NCBI RefSeq assembly: GCF_001540865.1
Contig: NC_033631.1
Coordinates: forward strand, 971,532 to 1,035,531
DNA from: Ananas comosus
Lineage: Eukaryota; Streptophyta; Magnoliopsida; Poales; Bromeliaceae
Direction: 5' to 3'
DNA length: 64,000 nt
The notes beneath the pieces are model-generated. The model made no database searches and was not told where the DNA came from. It was given only the letters and a program-made list of their open reading frames with translations. The translations under genes and the position numbers were made by a program. Of the stretch, positions 10,317 through 20,227 are shown piece by piece. Positions within the stretch are counted from its first letter, which is position 1. Every line of letters begins with the position of its first letter.

Positions 10317-10955
10317 TAGGGGTGTAAACGAGCCGAACAACGAGCGAGCTACTGGGGTTCGTCGACGGTCGGCATTGTTTATTAAACGAGACCGGAATAC
10401 GAGCTGGCTCAGTTAAAGTATCGAGCCGAAAAAATTCAGCTCGTGTTCGGCTCGTTTATTAACCGTACCGAAACGAGCTGGTCATTGAGCTGCAACGACA
10501 ATAAATTAAAATAAGATTAGATAAATACTATAAAAATAAGATTTATAAAATACTGTAATTCATTAGTAATTTATCTAATAGTGAAGCTTGTACAATAAAA
10601 TGAGTATTTTTTAATAATTAGCTCGTATTTATATTATTGATTGTTGTGCCTTAAAAATTAAATATAAAAATATATATAATTATATATAAATTATTTTATT
10701 TTATATATAAAAATAAGATTTATAAATTATATAAATATAAAATAATGTATTCAGGCTGTTTATTGATTGTCCGAATTACTGAGCGAGGCTAAGCAGATCG
10801 TTGTCTGATATAGTTTATTACGAGCCTGATATGTATCAGCTCTGTTTGTTCGGCCGTTTACTAAGACTGGCAGACGCGAGCCAGATCTCGGACTGATTTC
10901 GCAGCACACAGAGCTGTTTATTTCGCGGAACAGCGAGCTGGATTGCCACGCCCTA
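10317..10955. mobile_element. hAT-like element with 8-bp TSD
   Basis: Starts TAGGGGTGTAAACGAGCCG and ends GCTGGATTGCCACGCCCTA. A perfect 8-bp TSD TCCTCGAC lies at 10309-10316 and 10956-10963. The subterminal GAGCC/GAGCTGG motifs relate it to the GAGCTCG family at 1-982. Confidence 0.85.
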
Positions 10956-11252
10956 TCCTCGACTCAACCCCTCTCCACCACCTCCTCCGACGCCTCCCAT
11001 GGACAGATCCCCTCCCCCTCCGCCCCAATCCACCGCATCTCCCTCCTCTCCCCCTCGCCCCAACCCCTCCTCTCCTACTCCATCGACCTACGCCCCGATC
11101 TCGGCGCCGACTCCTACGCTAAGGCCTCAGAACCCGGCGCCGACTCCTCCTCCTCCTCCTCCTCCTCCTCCTTCTTCGTCCTCCGTGACGACCTCCTCCA
11201 CCCCCTCGCCAATGGCAACAAGGCGACGCCCTCCTCCTCCGTCCCTAAACCT

Positions 11253-11800
11253 TGCTGCTGCTAGAAGCATATTCTAAGCCAAAGAAGCCCTTGTTTTTAA
11301 CCTTAGTTTGGGATTGCGGGGTGAAGGGACGAAGCTAGGATTCGATCGTGAGGGGGGCCAAAATACATACAAACTAACATTTTAACAAATATAAACAAAA
11401 TTTATCTAATCAAACTTTTGATGAGAAAATATATTTACTAAATAATTAGTGTAAAAAAGCATTATCCTTTTTTAATTTTTACTTACTTAACTTCTAAATA
11501 TTTTATTTATATTATTTTACTCAAATAATTTTGAAATTTATTAAATCTAATAATAATTCAGTCAATGATTTAATTTTTTTAATTTTTAGTAAATAATTGT
11601 GACAGTTGATTACTATTAGTTGACAGAGCTATTAATTTTAATATAATCTTTAATTTAATTAAATAAAAAAATTATCTAAAATAATTAGAAATTATGAAGG
11701 TACTAAATAAAAAAATAAAAATAAATTCAGAGTTGAGAGAGCACTATGTTAGCGCCAAATTCTTTTTTAAAAGATAGGTCGGTCAATAGTCAATATATTT
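11253..11800. other. AT-rich intergenic, no gene
   Basis: Follows the desulfhydrase fragment and ends at the assembly gap. AT-rich with no supported frame or repeat ends. Confidence 0.5.
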
Positions 11801-12198
11801 NNNNNNNNNNNNNNNNNNNNNNNNNNNNNNNNNNNNNNNNNNNNNNNNNNNNNNNNNNNNNNNNNNNNNNNNNNNNNNNNNNNNNNNNNNNNNNNNNNNN
11901 NNNNNNNNNNNNNNNNNNNNNNNNNNNNNNNNNNNNNNNNNNNNNNNNNNNNNNNNNNNNNNNNNNNNNNNNNNNNNNNNNNNNNNNNNNNNNNNNNNNN
12001 NNNNNNNNNNNNNNNNNNNNNNNNNNNNNNNNNNNNNNNNNNNNNNNNNNNNNNNNNNNNNNNNNNNNNNNNNNNNNNNNNNNNNNNNNNNNNNNNNNNN
12101 NNNNNNNNNNNNNNNNNNNNNNNNNNNNNNNNNNNNNNNNNNNNNNNNNNNNNNNNNNNNNNNNNNNNNNNNNNNNNNNNNNNNNNNNNNNNNNNNNN
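11801..12198. other. Assembly gap, 398 N
   Basis: A run of unknown bases. The gap swallows the left part of the element whose right end follows. Confidence 0.99.
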
Positions 12199-12369
12199 GG
12201 GGCGGATTCGGGGCGCCGGCGGGAGGCGGGTTACGAGGCGAGGCGGATTATGGGATGTATTTTTTAACCCGTCACGGATTCGGGGCGGGAGGCGGGGCGG
12301 ATTTTTGCTAGTCGGGGCGGGAGGCGGGGCGGGTCTCCCGCCCCCAGATCCGCCCCGTTTGCATCCCTA
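12199..12369. mobile_element. Right end of a GGGGCGGG-rich hAT-like element
   Basis: Repeats of GGGGCGGGAGGCGGGGCGG end in GCCCCGTTTGCATCCCTA, a hAT-type CATCCCTA terminus like that at 10294. The left end is hidden in the gap. Confidence 0.6.
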
Positions 12370-13256
12370 GCCATGGCCCCCCTCAGCCTTCACATGGCTC
12401 CGTCTGCCTATAATTATTTATTGGTTAATGCTTTAAAAGCCTTTATAAAAAATTCCAAATCGTTTTCAAATTTCATTCCTCCGATGCTAGGAAACAGTGG
12501 TGGGAGTAATTACGGGAGAAATTCTCTTCTCAAACGTTATAAGATGTTGGTACGAATTAATATTGCTGTTGGAGAAGTAAGTGTTTTAAAATGTTTTGGG
12601 CTTTCTAAAATATAAAAGCAGGTGTATTGAGACACAATGATGTCAAATTAAAGACAATTTCAAAAAACATTGAGTGAGGAGCACTGTTGGACCGAAAGCT
12701 TTTAAAATTGGAGCAGACTGTCAATTGATCTAGAAAGCTTTTACCCAGTTGTGTGGGCCAAGCTTCTGATTTCTCTTTTCTTTTTGTTTAGGATCTATGG
12801 GCCGTCTACTGATGTACTGATGCACCGGGTGCAGCTAAAATTATTCCTTAATTTTGCTCCCAAAAATAGCCCAAAAGCTGTGGACCATAAGTGGTATCTA
12901 ATTATCCCAATAACACGTGCTGATAGGAAGGGAGCGCTCATCGCACTTAAGGATTCGGCCACAGTACTCGTGGACTTCGATCTGACTCAACCCATTTTGA
13001 CATTGGGTCTATTGTCTGTCATCTTGCTGTTAGGTCTCTTGTAGACCGCACTCCCACTCAACTTATTAGACTCACCCAACTCAACTTATTAATTTCTTGA
13101 ACCTAATGTCACAGGGCAGGATGTTGAATCTATTTTAGTCCAATAATAAATAGCCAACAAAAGCTGGTCAACAAGGGCGGCTCTTCTCCTCAAAGAACAC
13201 TAAGGGCCCGTTTCGATTGGGTACAAGATGAGGTATAAGGCTCTTATACTCCATTT
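12370..13256. repeat. Intergenic with LTR-like repeat relic
   Basis: No gene is recognised. About 12916-13165 (GCTCATCGCACTTAAGGATTC, then GATCTGACTCAAC and ATTGGGTCTATTGT) is repeated at 28820-29180, where it occurs in two tandem pieces. Probably an LTR retrotransposon relic. 13200-13256 (GGGCCCGTTTCGATTGGG) is the start of another MITE that the solo LTR interrupts. Confidence 0.4.
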
Positions 13257-14313
13257 TGTTGAATTTTATCTAATAATAAATTTTGATGATAACAAACAAA
13301 TTTTGGATTTAATTTGTTACTTAGGAATTTCAGGTTGTAATTGAATTTAAAGTGGCTTAAGCCGAACCAAAATTGATCAAAGGTAACCATTCAATCAAAT
13401 TGTTCAAATTGGTCCGGACAAGATCAAATTGTACCAAATTGGATGCAAGTGGCACAACAATAATTTGGAGGATTTCTTTACAATTTATCGGATTTGAGCC
13501 GATCAACCTAATCAAATTGACCAATTTATCTTTTGGGTTTGATTTGAGCTTAATGTCAAAAAATTAGCCATTATTTTAATATGGTATAGAGATTTTATGT
13601 ATAGTATAAATTCAAAATTGATTTTATTATGGCATGAATTTAAAAAATATAAAATATGATATAAATAAGTTATATATGTATGGCATTATTTTAAAAGCTT
13701 TTACAAATGTGGAATGAATTCAAAAGTTTTACATTTTAGTATTAATTTAAAAGGATTTTACGAATTTGGTATAATTTCAAATGAGCTTTTCAATATAATA
13801 ATATTTCAAATAAGTTTTGCATATGTGGTATGAATTTGAATTTATGTTGGAATTAATTCAAATGCATTTTCCAAATATGGTTAAAATTCAAATTAAAATC
13901 CATTATGATTTAATCATACCTTTATTCCGTTTTTGAAATGATGGTTAGTGTATTTAAAGGGGGATTTGGATGTTGTTTGTGATACAACTTCAGAAAAATT
14001 CTCTAAGTCCTAATTTTTCATTGATTTGTAATTGTGAGCTTCTTTAGAGGTTGTAAAAGAAGTATTGTGTGATTGTAAGCGGCTTTGGTCTTACTCTATT
14101 CAAAAGGCCAAGTGATAGTGAAATCGGTATCTCGAAAAGAAGAAGGATCAGACTGGAGTAGGCAGAAAAGTCGAATTAGGATAAATCATCTGTGTTATCT
14201 GAGTTTGATTTTCTTTTTTTATTTGATTGTGTTTTTTTATTTTGATTTAATTTTACTTAAGTTTTTAGTTGTCAACTAATTCACCCATTTCTTAGTTGCC
14301 ATTTGATCCTTCA
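13257..14313 (+). mobile_element. Solo LTR with 5-bp TSD
   Basis: Begins TGTTGAATTTTATC and ends TTTGATCCTTCA (TG..CA). The perfect 5-bp TSD CATTT is at 13252-13256 and 14314-14318. No internal retrotransposon domain lies beside it. The length (1057 bp) and the GTGAGCTTCTTTAGAGGTTG-like 3' part suit a copia-type LTR. Orientation is inferred. It splits an older element, since 14319 continues TGTACCCAAGC. Confidence 0.75.
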
Positions 14314-14325
14314 CATTTTGTACCC

Positions 14326-14488
14326 AAGCAAGAATTTTTGGGTGGAAACTAGTTCCCACCCAAAGCGGGTTATCCTAGGTTATCCTAGGTTATCCTAGGT
14401 TATCCTGGGATAACCCACTTTGGGTGGGAACTAAATAGTTCCCACCCAAGGTGGGAACAAGCTTGTTCCCACCAAGCTTATTCCCGCT

Positions 14489-14543
<55 letters not shown>

Positions 14544-14738
14544 TCTTGTATCCAAATAAGAATTTTTGGATGGGAACTAAATAGTTCCCACCTGAACAAG
14601 CTTGTTCCCACCCAAGGGAGAGAGAGAGAGAGATATTGTATCCAAACAAGAATTTTTGGATGGAAACTAAATAGTTCCCACCTGAACAAGCTTGTTCCCA
14701 CCCAAGGGAGAGGGAGAGAGAAAGAGAGAGAGAGAGAG
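14326..14738. repeat. Array of palindromic units separated by (GA)n
   Basis: Three related units each hold AAGAATTTTTGG, a GGAACTAAATAGTTCC palindrome and AACAAGCTTGTTCCCACC. They are separated by GA repeats (14490-14540, 14618-14633, 14706-14738). At 14369-14408 four copies of a 10-mer GGTTATCCTA lie inside a larger inverted repeat (CCCAAAGCGGGTTATCC against GGATAACCCACTTTGGG). Confidence 0.75.
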
Positions 14739-15237
14739 TGTGAGTTTTGTTTTAAAATAGAGTTTAAATTTTTAAATTTAAAATTTATAACCTGAAAATT
14801 AAAATTTAAATTTAAAATTAAAATTAAAATTTAAAATTTATAAATTTAGAATTGATATTTGTTATTATCTTCAAATTAAATTTGGTATTAATTAAAATTT
14901 AAAATTTTAAATATAAAATTTTAAAATTTAACCATTAACATTTTCAATTCTTATATTTTAAAATTTTAAAACATTTAAAATTTAAATTTAAATTTTAAAA
15001 TTAAGAATTTGAAATTTAAAATTTTACTTTAAATTTCAAATTTTAAAATTTAAAAGTTAAAATTTTAAATTTAAAATTATAAATGCAAAATCTAAAAATT
15101 TAAAATTTAAATATAATAAGATGGGTAATATCATTATTTTTAATTTATAACTATCCACTATTCCTCTTATTCCATCTTATCTATGCAGACACTATTTTTC
15201 TTATTCTCGAAAACAACTAAATTTTCATCGAAATACA
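14739..15237. repeat. AT-rich TTTAAA low-complexity tract
   Basis: Dominated by permutations of AAATTTAAATTT with no gene signal. The tail includes TCTATGCAGACAC-type unique sequence before the next SINE. Confidence 0.6.
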
Positions 15238-15248
15238 AAATTGGTCTA

Positions 15249-15438
15249 ACCGACCGTCCCTAGAGCAAATGGCAAAGGGCTTAGTGGTTGATACCCGAGA
15301 CCCAAATTTGAATCCTAGTTGATTCACATTTCTAGCTAAGTTTATTTCTAAATAAAATAAACGAAGCGGGTAGCGTGCTATCTATCTCTCAATAAAAAAA
15401 AAACAAAAAAACAAAAAAAACACACACACACACACACA
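15249..15438 (+). mobile_element. tRNA-derived SINE with 11-bp TSD
   Basis: Head ACCGACCGTCCCTAGAGCAA, B-box-like ATTTGAATCCTAG, tail AAGCGGGTAGCGTGCTATC, poly(A) and (CA)n. TSD AAATTGGTCTA at 15238-15248 and AAATTAGTCTA at 15439-15449, one mismatch. Confidence 0.8.
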
Positions 15439-15667
15439 AAATTAGTCTAGTTCTCGCTTATATCTAAAGTTGTACCTATCCCTGATATAAGCTAGTTCTT
15501 CCTTATACTTGAACCAAAGGAAGCCCTAAAAGATCACGGAGTCAAATTAGACCATAATCCACTAAAACAACCCAAAATTCAACAGAACTAAAACCCAAGC
15601 AACTCTATATGCAGCGCCCACCGAGAATTTGCATATGAATTACTTGCGACAAAGAATAACTTGATTA

Positions 15668-15830
15668 CCGACCGTGCCTAGAGCAAGTGGTAAAGAACTT
15701 GGTGGTTTATACTTGAGACCCAAGTTTGAATCCTAATTGATTCACATTTCTAGCTAAGTTTATTTCTAAATAAAATAAACGAAACAAGTAACGTGCTATC
15801 TATCTCTCTAAAAAAAAAAAAGAAAAAGAA
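15668..15830 (+). mobile_element. tRNA-derived SINE with 17-bp TSD
   Basis: Head CCGACCGTGCCTAGAGCAAG, AGTTTGAATCCTAATTG, poly(A) with G interruptions. A perfect 17-bp TSD AAAGAATAACTTGATTA lies at 15651-15667 and 15831-15847. It ends about 210 bp before the LRR receptor ATG, so it may lie in that gene's promoter. Confidence 0.9.
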
Positions 15831-16037
15831 AAAGAATAACTTGATTATTATTAAATTATCGCTCCTCCACATAAGCTACGTAATTAATTTTAGTGCTTCT
15901 ATTTTCGTGCTAATTCTCGTTGGTCAACTGATGAGTACAATAAAACGCGGTGAAGAGCGAGACGGAAAGAAAGAAAGAAGAAGAGAATTTATTTATTTAT
16001 TCCTATTCTTAGTTATCTCCGTGATACAAGCTGAGAT

Positions 16038-18302
16038 ATGTCGGACGAAGCAGCCACTATTCCAACACTTATTCTCCTCCTCCTATCCTCAATTCTCATC
16101 ACCGGTATTCTTTTCATGTACACTCTATACGTCTCTGTTTATCTCTCTGTGAATTTTGCCTTAATAATCTCTTCGCACTTATTCTACCAATATGCAACAG
16201 GTGATGTTGTAGAAGGGTTGAGCGACAAAGAAGTGGTCGCCGAGCTCAAGCAATTCCTGCAAGAACACAACCCGATAAACCGCGGCGGGTATGCCGAGTG
16301 GGACGTGTCGGAGCCGACGCCGTGCAACTGGTCCGGCATCAGCTGCGACGCCGCCATGGGCCGCGTGGTCGGCGTCGACCTCTCGTCGTCCAACATCTCC
16401 GGCCCCGCCTTTGGCAAATTCTCCCTCCTCACCGAGCTCGCTCGCCTCGACCTCTCCGCCAACACCATCGACGGCACCCTCCCCGCCGACCTCAACCGCT
16501 GCTGCGGCCTCCGCTATCTCAATATCTCGCACAACCTTATTTCCGGCGAATTGAACGTCAGCGGATTGGCGAATTTGGAGATTCTGGACGTTAGTCTCAA
16601 CAGGTTTGAAGGCCCGATTGCCTTCAACTTTCCCGCGGTTTGCACAAATCTCTCCGTTTTGAATGTTTCCACGAATAACTTCACCGGCGAGATGGCCGGC
16701 GTATTCGACAAGTGCCAGAAGCTCCGGTACCTGGATTTGAGCGCGAATCACTTTAGCGGTGAGATATGGCAAGGGTTAAATTCGCTCCGCGAGTTCTCCG
16801 TTGCGGAGAACGACCTCACCGGAGAGATACTTCCCGGCGCTTTCACGGCGGACTGCGCCCTCGAATCGCTGGACTTGTCGGATAACAACTTCTCCGGCGC
16901 GCTTCCGAATTCGATCGCGAACTGCCCCAAACTGAACTTCCTGAGCCTGTCGGGGAACGGCTTCGGCGGCGCAATCCCCTCGGGCATCGGGGCGCTCATG
17001 GAGCTCGAAAGCCTGTTCCTGGGGAGAAACCGGTTCGACCGCGATGTCTCGGAGGAGCTCCTGAACTGCGGCAAACTAGTATTGCTCGATCTGAACGGTA
17101 ACAATTTCGGCGGTGAGGTACAGGAGATCTTCGGGCGGTTCGCGACGCTGAAATTCTTGGTCCTGCACGGAAACAACTACACTGGCGGCATTGAGAAATC
17201 GGGAATCTTAAAACTTCCGGAAGTCAGCAGACTGGACCTCAGCTTCAACAGCTTCTCCGGCCCGCTGCCCGCTGCGATCGCCGAGATGCGGAAGCTTAAA
17301 TTCTTGATCCTAGCATACAACAATTTCAACGGCAGCATCCCGGCGGAGTATGGTAACATCGCGGGGCTGCAGGCGCTGGACCTGTCGTTCAACGAGCTGA
17401 GCGGCGAGATCCCTCCCTCGATCGGCAACCTGTCGTCGCTGCTCTGGCTGATGCTCGCCAACAACCGGCTGACCGGCGGCATCGCGAACATGGGCCGCGA
17501 CCCAGAGCCGACGTTTGCGACGAACCGCAAGGATGCAGGAGTCGCCATGGGGTCCGGGGACTGCCTGACGCTGAAGCGTTGGCTCCCGGCGAATTACCCG
17601 CCGTTCAACTTCGTGTACACCGTGATGACGCACAAGAGCTGCCAGACGACGTGGGACCGGCTGCTGAAGGGCCTCGGAATCGTTCCCGTGTGCACCAACA
17701 CGTCGTCGCCAATCTGGACACTTGCGATATCCGGCTACCTGCAGCTCTCTGGCAACCTCCTCGCCGGTGGCGTTCCCCCAGAGATCGGCGGGATGCGGAA
17801 TCTTAACTTGCTCTACCTCGATGCCAACCGACTGTCCAGCGGACTCCCGCGAGAGATCGGGAGGCTCCCCCTCGTGTCGCTCAACCTGTCTTACAACTGC
17901 TTCTCCGGCGAGATTCCGTTGGAGCTCGGCGGAATTCGGTGCCTTGAGATCTTGGATTTATCGCGGAATAACTTCTCCGGCGAATTCCCGGGGAGCCTAA
18001 ATGCGCTCACGGAGCTCAGCAAGTTCAACGTCTCGTTCAACCCCTACCTCTCCGGCGTAGTCCCGTTGACCGGCCAGATGGCCACCTTCTACCTCAACTC
18101 GTTTCTAGGCGACCCCAACATTTCTTTCTCCTCCTCCGCCGCCGGAGCATGGCCATCGCTACCGAGCGGCGGCGGCGCCACCGCGACCGGCAGGAGGGCG
18201 CGGGCGAGGGAGGGGGTTTCCTGGTTCTTCGTCGCCTTCATCTCCGCCTTTCTTACGTGCGGAATCATTTCGTTTGTCCTCTTGATAAACCGTATTAGTT
18301 AG
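16038..18302 (+). CDS. NILR1-like (At1g74360-type) LRR receptor lacking the kinase domain
   Basis: A membrane LRR receptor ending just after its transmembrane helix. The reading frame is open throughout, but residues after ILITG do not fit the family. A GT-AG intron at 16105-16200 (96 bp, no in-frame stop) joins ITG directly to DVVEGL and gives 722 residues. Domains in the spliced protein: signal peptide 1-23; N-terminal cap with PCNWSGISC; about 20 LRRs of the LxxLxLSxNxFSGxIP type; an island block with YPPFNFVYTVMTHKSC; further LRRs; a transmembrane segment with WFFVAFISAFLTCGIISF; then NRIS and stop. Family members continue with a juxtamembrane region and a Ser/Thr kinase, which are absent. 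One LRR before the island also seems missing compared with At1g74360. NILR1 senses nematode-derived signals; function here is inferred. GC-rich codons fit a monocot gene. Confidence 0.85.
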   Translation: MSDEAATIPTLILLLLSSILITGILFMYTLYVSVYLSVNFALIISSHLFYQYATGDVVEGLSDKEVVAELKQFLQEHNPINRGGYAEWDVSEPTPCNWSGISCDAAMGRVVGVDLSSSNISGPAFGKFSLLTELARLDLSANTIDGTLPADLNRCCGLRYLNISHNLISGELNVSGLANLEILDVSLNRFEGPIAFNFPAVCTNLSVLNVSTNNFTGEMAGVFDKCQKLRYLDLSANHFSGEIWQGLNSLREFSVAENDLTGEILPGAFTADCALESLDLSDNNFSGALPNSIANCPKLNFLSLSGNGFGGAIPSGIGALMELESLFLGRNRFDRDVSEELLNCGKLVLLDLNGNNFGGEVQEIFGRFATLKFLVLHGNNYTGGIEKSGILKLPEVSRLDLSFNSFSGPLPAAIAEMRKLKFLILAYNNFNGSIPAEYGNIAGLQALDLSFNELSGEIPPSIGNLSSLLWLMLANNRLTGGIANMGRDPEPTFATNRKDAGVAMGSGDCLTLKRWLPANYPPFNFVYTVMTHKSCQTTWDRLLKGLGIVPVCTNTSSPIWTLAISGYLQLSGNLLAGGVPPEIGGMRNLNLLYLDANRLSSGLPREIGRLPLVSLNLSYNCFSGEIPLELGGIRCLEILDLSRNNFSGEFPGSLNALTELSKFNVSFNPYLSGVVPLTGQMATFYLNSFLGDPNISFSSSAAGAWPSLPSGGGATATGRRARAREGVSWFFVAFISAFLTCGIISFVLLINRIS
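16105..16200 (+). other. Inferred in-frame 96-bp intron of the LRR receptor gene
   Basis: ACCG|GTATTC at the donor and TATGCAACAG|GTGATG at the acceptor. The sequence is AT-rich against GC-rich exons. Removal restores a standard signal peptide followed by DVVEGLSDKEVV. The length is a multiple of three and holds no stop, so retention would add a 32-residue hydrophobic insert. Confidence 0.7.
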
Positions 18303-18360
18303 AAAACCGTACCGCATTTTTTATTTTCAAAATCGGATTGTGAACCACGATTCATTAATA

Positions 18361-18658
18361 CTAGTGAAGGCCCGCGCTCCGCAGCGAAAAATTTGGATAA
18401 TTTTTAAAATATTTTGAACAAATATTTTTAATTTTTTTTAATTTAAGATCTAAGTTAAAATGTTAAACATAAAAAAAAATTAAATATAAAATTATATATA
18501 ATAAATAAATATATATTTATAAATAAAATTAGATATATATATAAGTTAAAATCAAATTTTAAGATTAAAAATTTAAAATTTATATATAAAATTTAAAATA
18601 TAAAATTATAAAATTCTCTCTCTCTCTCTCTCCCTCTCTCTTTCTCTTTCTCCCCCGA

Positions 18659-18699
<41 letters not shown>

Positions 18700-19392
18700 T
18701 CCCCTCCACTCCGTGCTCTGGACCGTGCGCCCGCCCCGCTTCTTGCTCCGCGCACCGCGCCCCGCACCTGAACCTGTCGCCCGCTGCGGCTCACCCGCCG
18801 CCTGCGGCCTGCCGAGCCTCCTCTATGCGTAGCCCGCTGGGAGAGGGCGGAGAGAGAGAGGGAAGGGGGAAGGGGGGGGAGAGTGGGAGAGACCGTGGGG
18901 GGAGGAGGTAAAGAGGAGGGGAGGGGGAAGAACGCGCGGGGGCGGGCGCGTGCGGAATCCCCGTGCGACCCCACCCGCCCGGCACGTCAACTACGCGCTG
19001 GAGAGAGGAAAAGAGAGAGAGATAGAGAGAGATAGAGAGAGCCGAGGGGAAGGGCCCGCCATGTGCTCGACCCACGGCCCTCTCGCGCGGAGAGAGAGAG
19101 AGGGGGAGGGAACCCGGGGGTGGGGGTGGGGAGAGGGAGAGAGGGGAAGAGAGAGAGAGAAAGAGCCGGGGGAGGCCTGCCATGTGCGCGGGTCCCCTCT
19201 CGCGGGAGCATGTGAGCAGAGAGAGGGAGAGCTCTCCTTCTACTCTGCTCTCTCTCTCTCCCCCTCTCTCTGTATGCTCTCTCTCTCTCCTCCCTCTGTT
19301 CTCTCTCTTTCCCTCTCTCTCGCGCGCGCGAGGCCCCCACAAAATGCGGGGAGCTCGCCATACAAACTCTCGATTCTATATATATATATAGA
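18361..19392 (-). mobile_element. Helitron-like element beside the LRR gene
   Basis: Read on the minus strand, it ends with a CGCTGCGGAGCG hairpin, CGGGCCTTCA and CTAG followed by host T. The opposite end reads TCTATATATATATAG preceded by A. Insertion between A and T with TC...CTAG ends is the Helitron pattern. The interior has GA/CT microsatellites and a GC-rich block (18720-18840) possibly captured from a gene. Its end lies 58 bp past the receptor stop codon. Confidence 0.6.
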
Positions 19393-19407
19393 TTCTTGTA
19401 ACTCATT

Positions 19408-19598
19408 CCCGTTTACGATATACAAACAAGCCAAATATTTTCACTCTATTTCCTTATCTCTGGGTATGGAATCACCGCGGGGAAAATATGAAATTAGGTC
19501 ATCCCCGTTTACGATAGGCAAAAGATCGAAATATTTTCACTCTATTTCCTTATCTCCGGGTATGGAATCACCGCGGAAAAAATATGAAATTAGGTTAG
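19408..19598. repeat. 95-bp tandem duplication
   Basis: Two units start with CCCGTTTACGATA at 19408 and 19503 and share TATTTTCACTCTATTTCC and ATGGAATCACCGCGG. They sit between two Helitron-like elements. Confidence 0.8.
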
Positions 19599-19605
19599 AC
19601 CGGAT

Positions 19606-20223
19606 ATATATATATATATATATATATAAAAGCACGTATATTCAAATTTGGGTCTGTCGACAGACACATTTTTCGGCGGAAAAATTAGCGCCCATTTTTC
19701 TCTTTCCGTACGAAAAATTTTAAATATAAGAATAAAAATAGAAATAGAACAGCAATGAATACGTAAATTATCTATAACAGATTACTGATGTGAAAATCCT
19801 AAAATATAAATTTTTCTATTTAATTTCAAAAGTAAGTTTTCTAATAACAGATTACGGATGTGAATCCTATAAAAGATATTTTTCATTTTATTTTAAATAT
19901 CTTTTTTAGATATTATCTATTTAATTTCAAAATATATTTTCTTTTTAAGATAACGGATTTTATTTTTCTATTTAATTTCAAAAATTTATTTCCTAACAGA
20001 TTTTATTTTTCTATTTAATTTCAAAGTAATTTTGCATTAGAGATTATTGTTAATTATTTATCATTTAAAGCATATCTTTCTTAATAGCGTGATTTATTAT
20101 TTAAATTTTTTAGATACATATTTGGCAATCATATAAAATATGGCCTAAAATTAAAAAATAATTTAAAAAAATTATAACTTTTTCTAATAATTATTATGTG
20201 CATTTGCACGTACATTTTACTAG
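19606..20223 (+). mobile_element. Helitron-like element A
   Basis: After an AT tract it reads AAAAGCACGTATATTCAAAT and GGTCTGTCGACAGAC. It ends ATGTGCATTTGCACGTACATT (short GTGC/GCAC hairpin), TTA, CTAG and host T. The same start and end sequences occur at 20228-21835. The 5' TC terminus has been blurred by the AT repeat. Confidence 0.6.
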
Positions 20224-20227
20224 TATA

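Larger units (their letters stand above)
9714..11252 (+). pseudogene. D-cysteine desulfhydrase first-exon copy, interrupted twice
   Basis: A duplicated piece of exon 1 of the gene at 31428. The part before the breaks encodes a start like MRFRFRASPPPLIS. After two insertions (9811-10294 and 10317-10955) it resumes at 10956 and encodes [17 protein letters not shown] and then [18 protein letters not shown], the N-terminal fold with the PLP-lysine motif. It then diverges into unrelated sequence at about 11253. A serine run before FFVLRDD is expanded. No further exons follow, so it cannot make an enzyme. It keeps the base missing from the main gene near 31500, so its reading frame across that point is intact. 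Confidence 0.8.

Noticed and set aside
11746..12267. Frame running through the 398-N gap
   Set aside because: Most residues are unknown bases; there is no evidence for a gene.
14369..14408. GGTTATCCTA tandem as an interstitial telomere
   Set aside because: The unit is 10 bp and is not the plant TTTAGGG repeat; it belongs to a local inverted repeat.
16179..17633. Several long minus-strand frames opposite the LRR receptor
   Set aside because: They are mirror frames of GC-rich LRR coding sequence; the plus strand has clear LRR motifs.
18606..19723. Long Arg/Glu- and Ser/Leu-rich frames
   Set aside because: They come from GA/CT microsatellites inside a Helitron-like element, with no domain.
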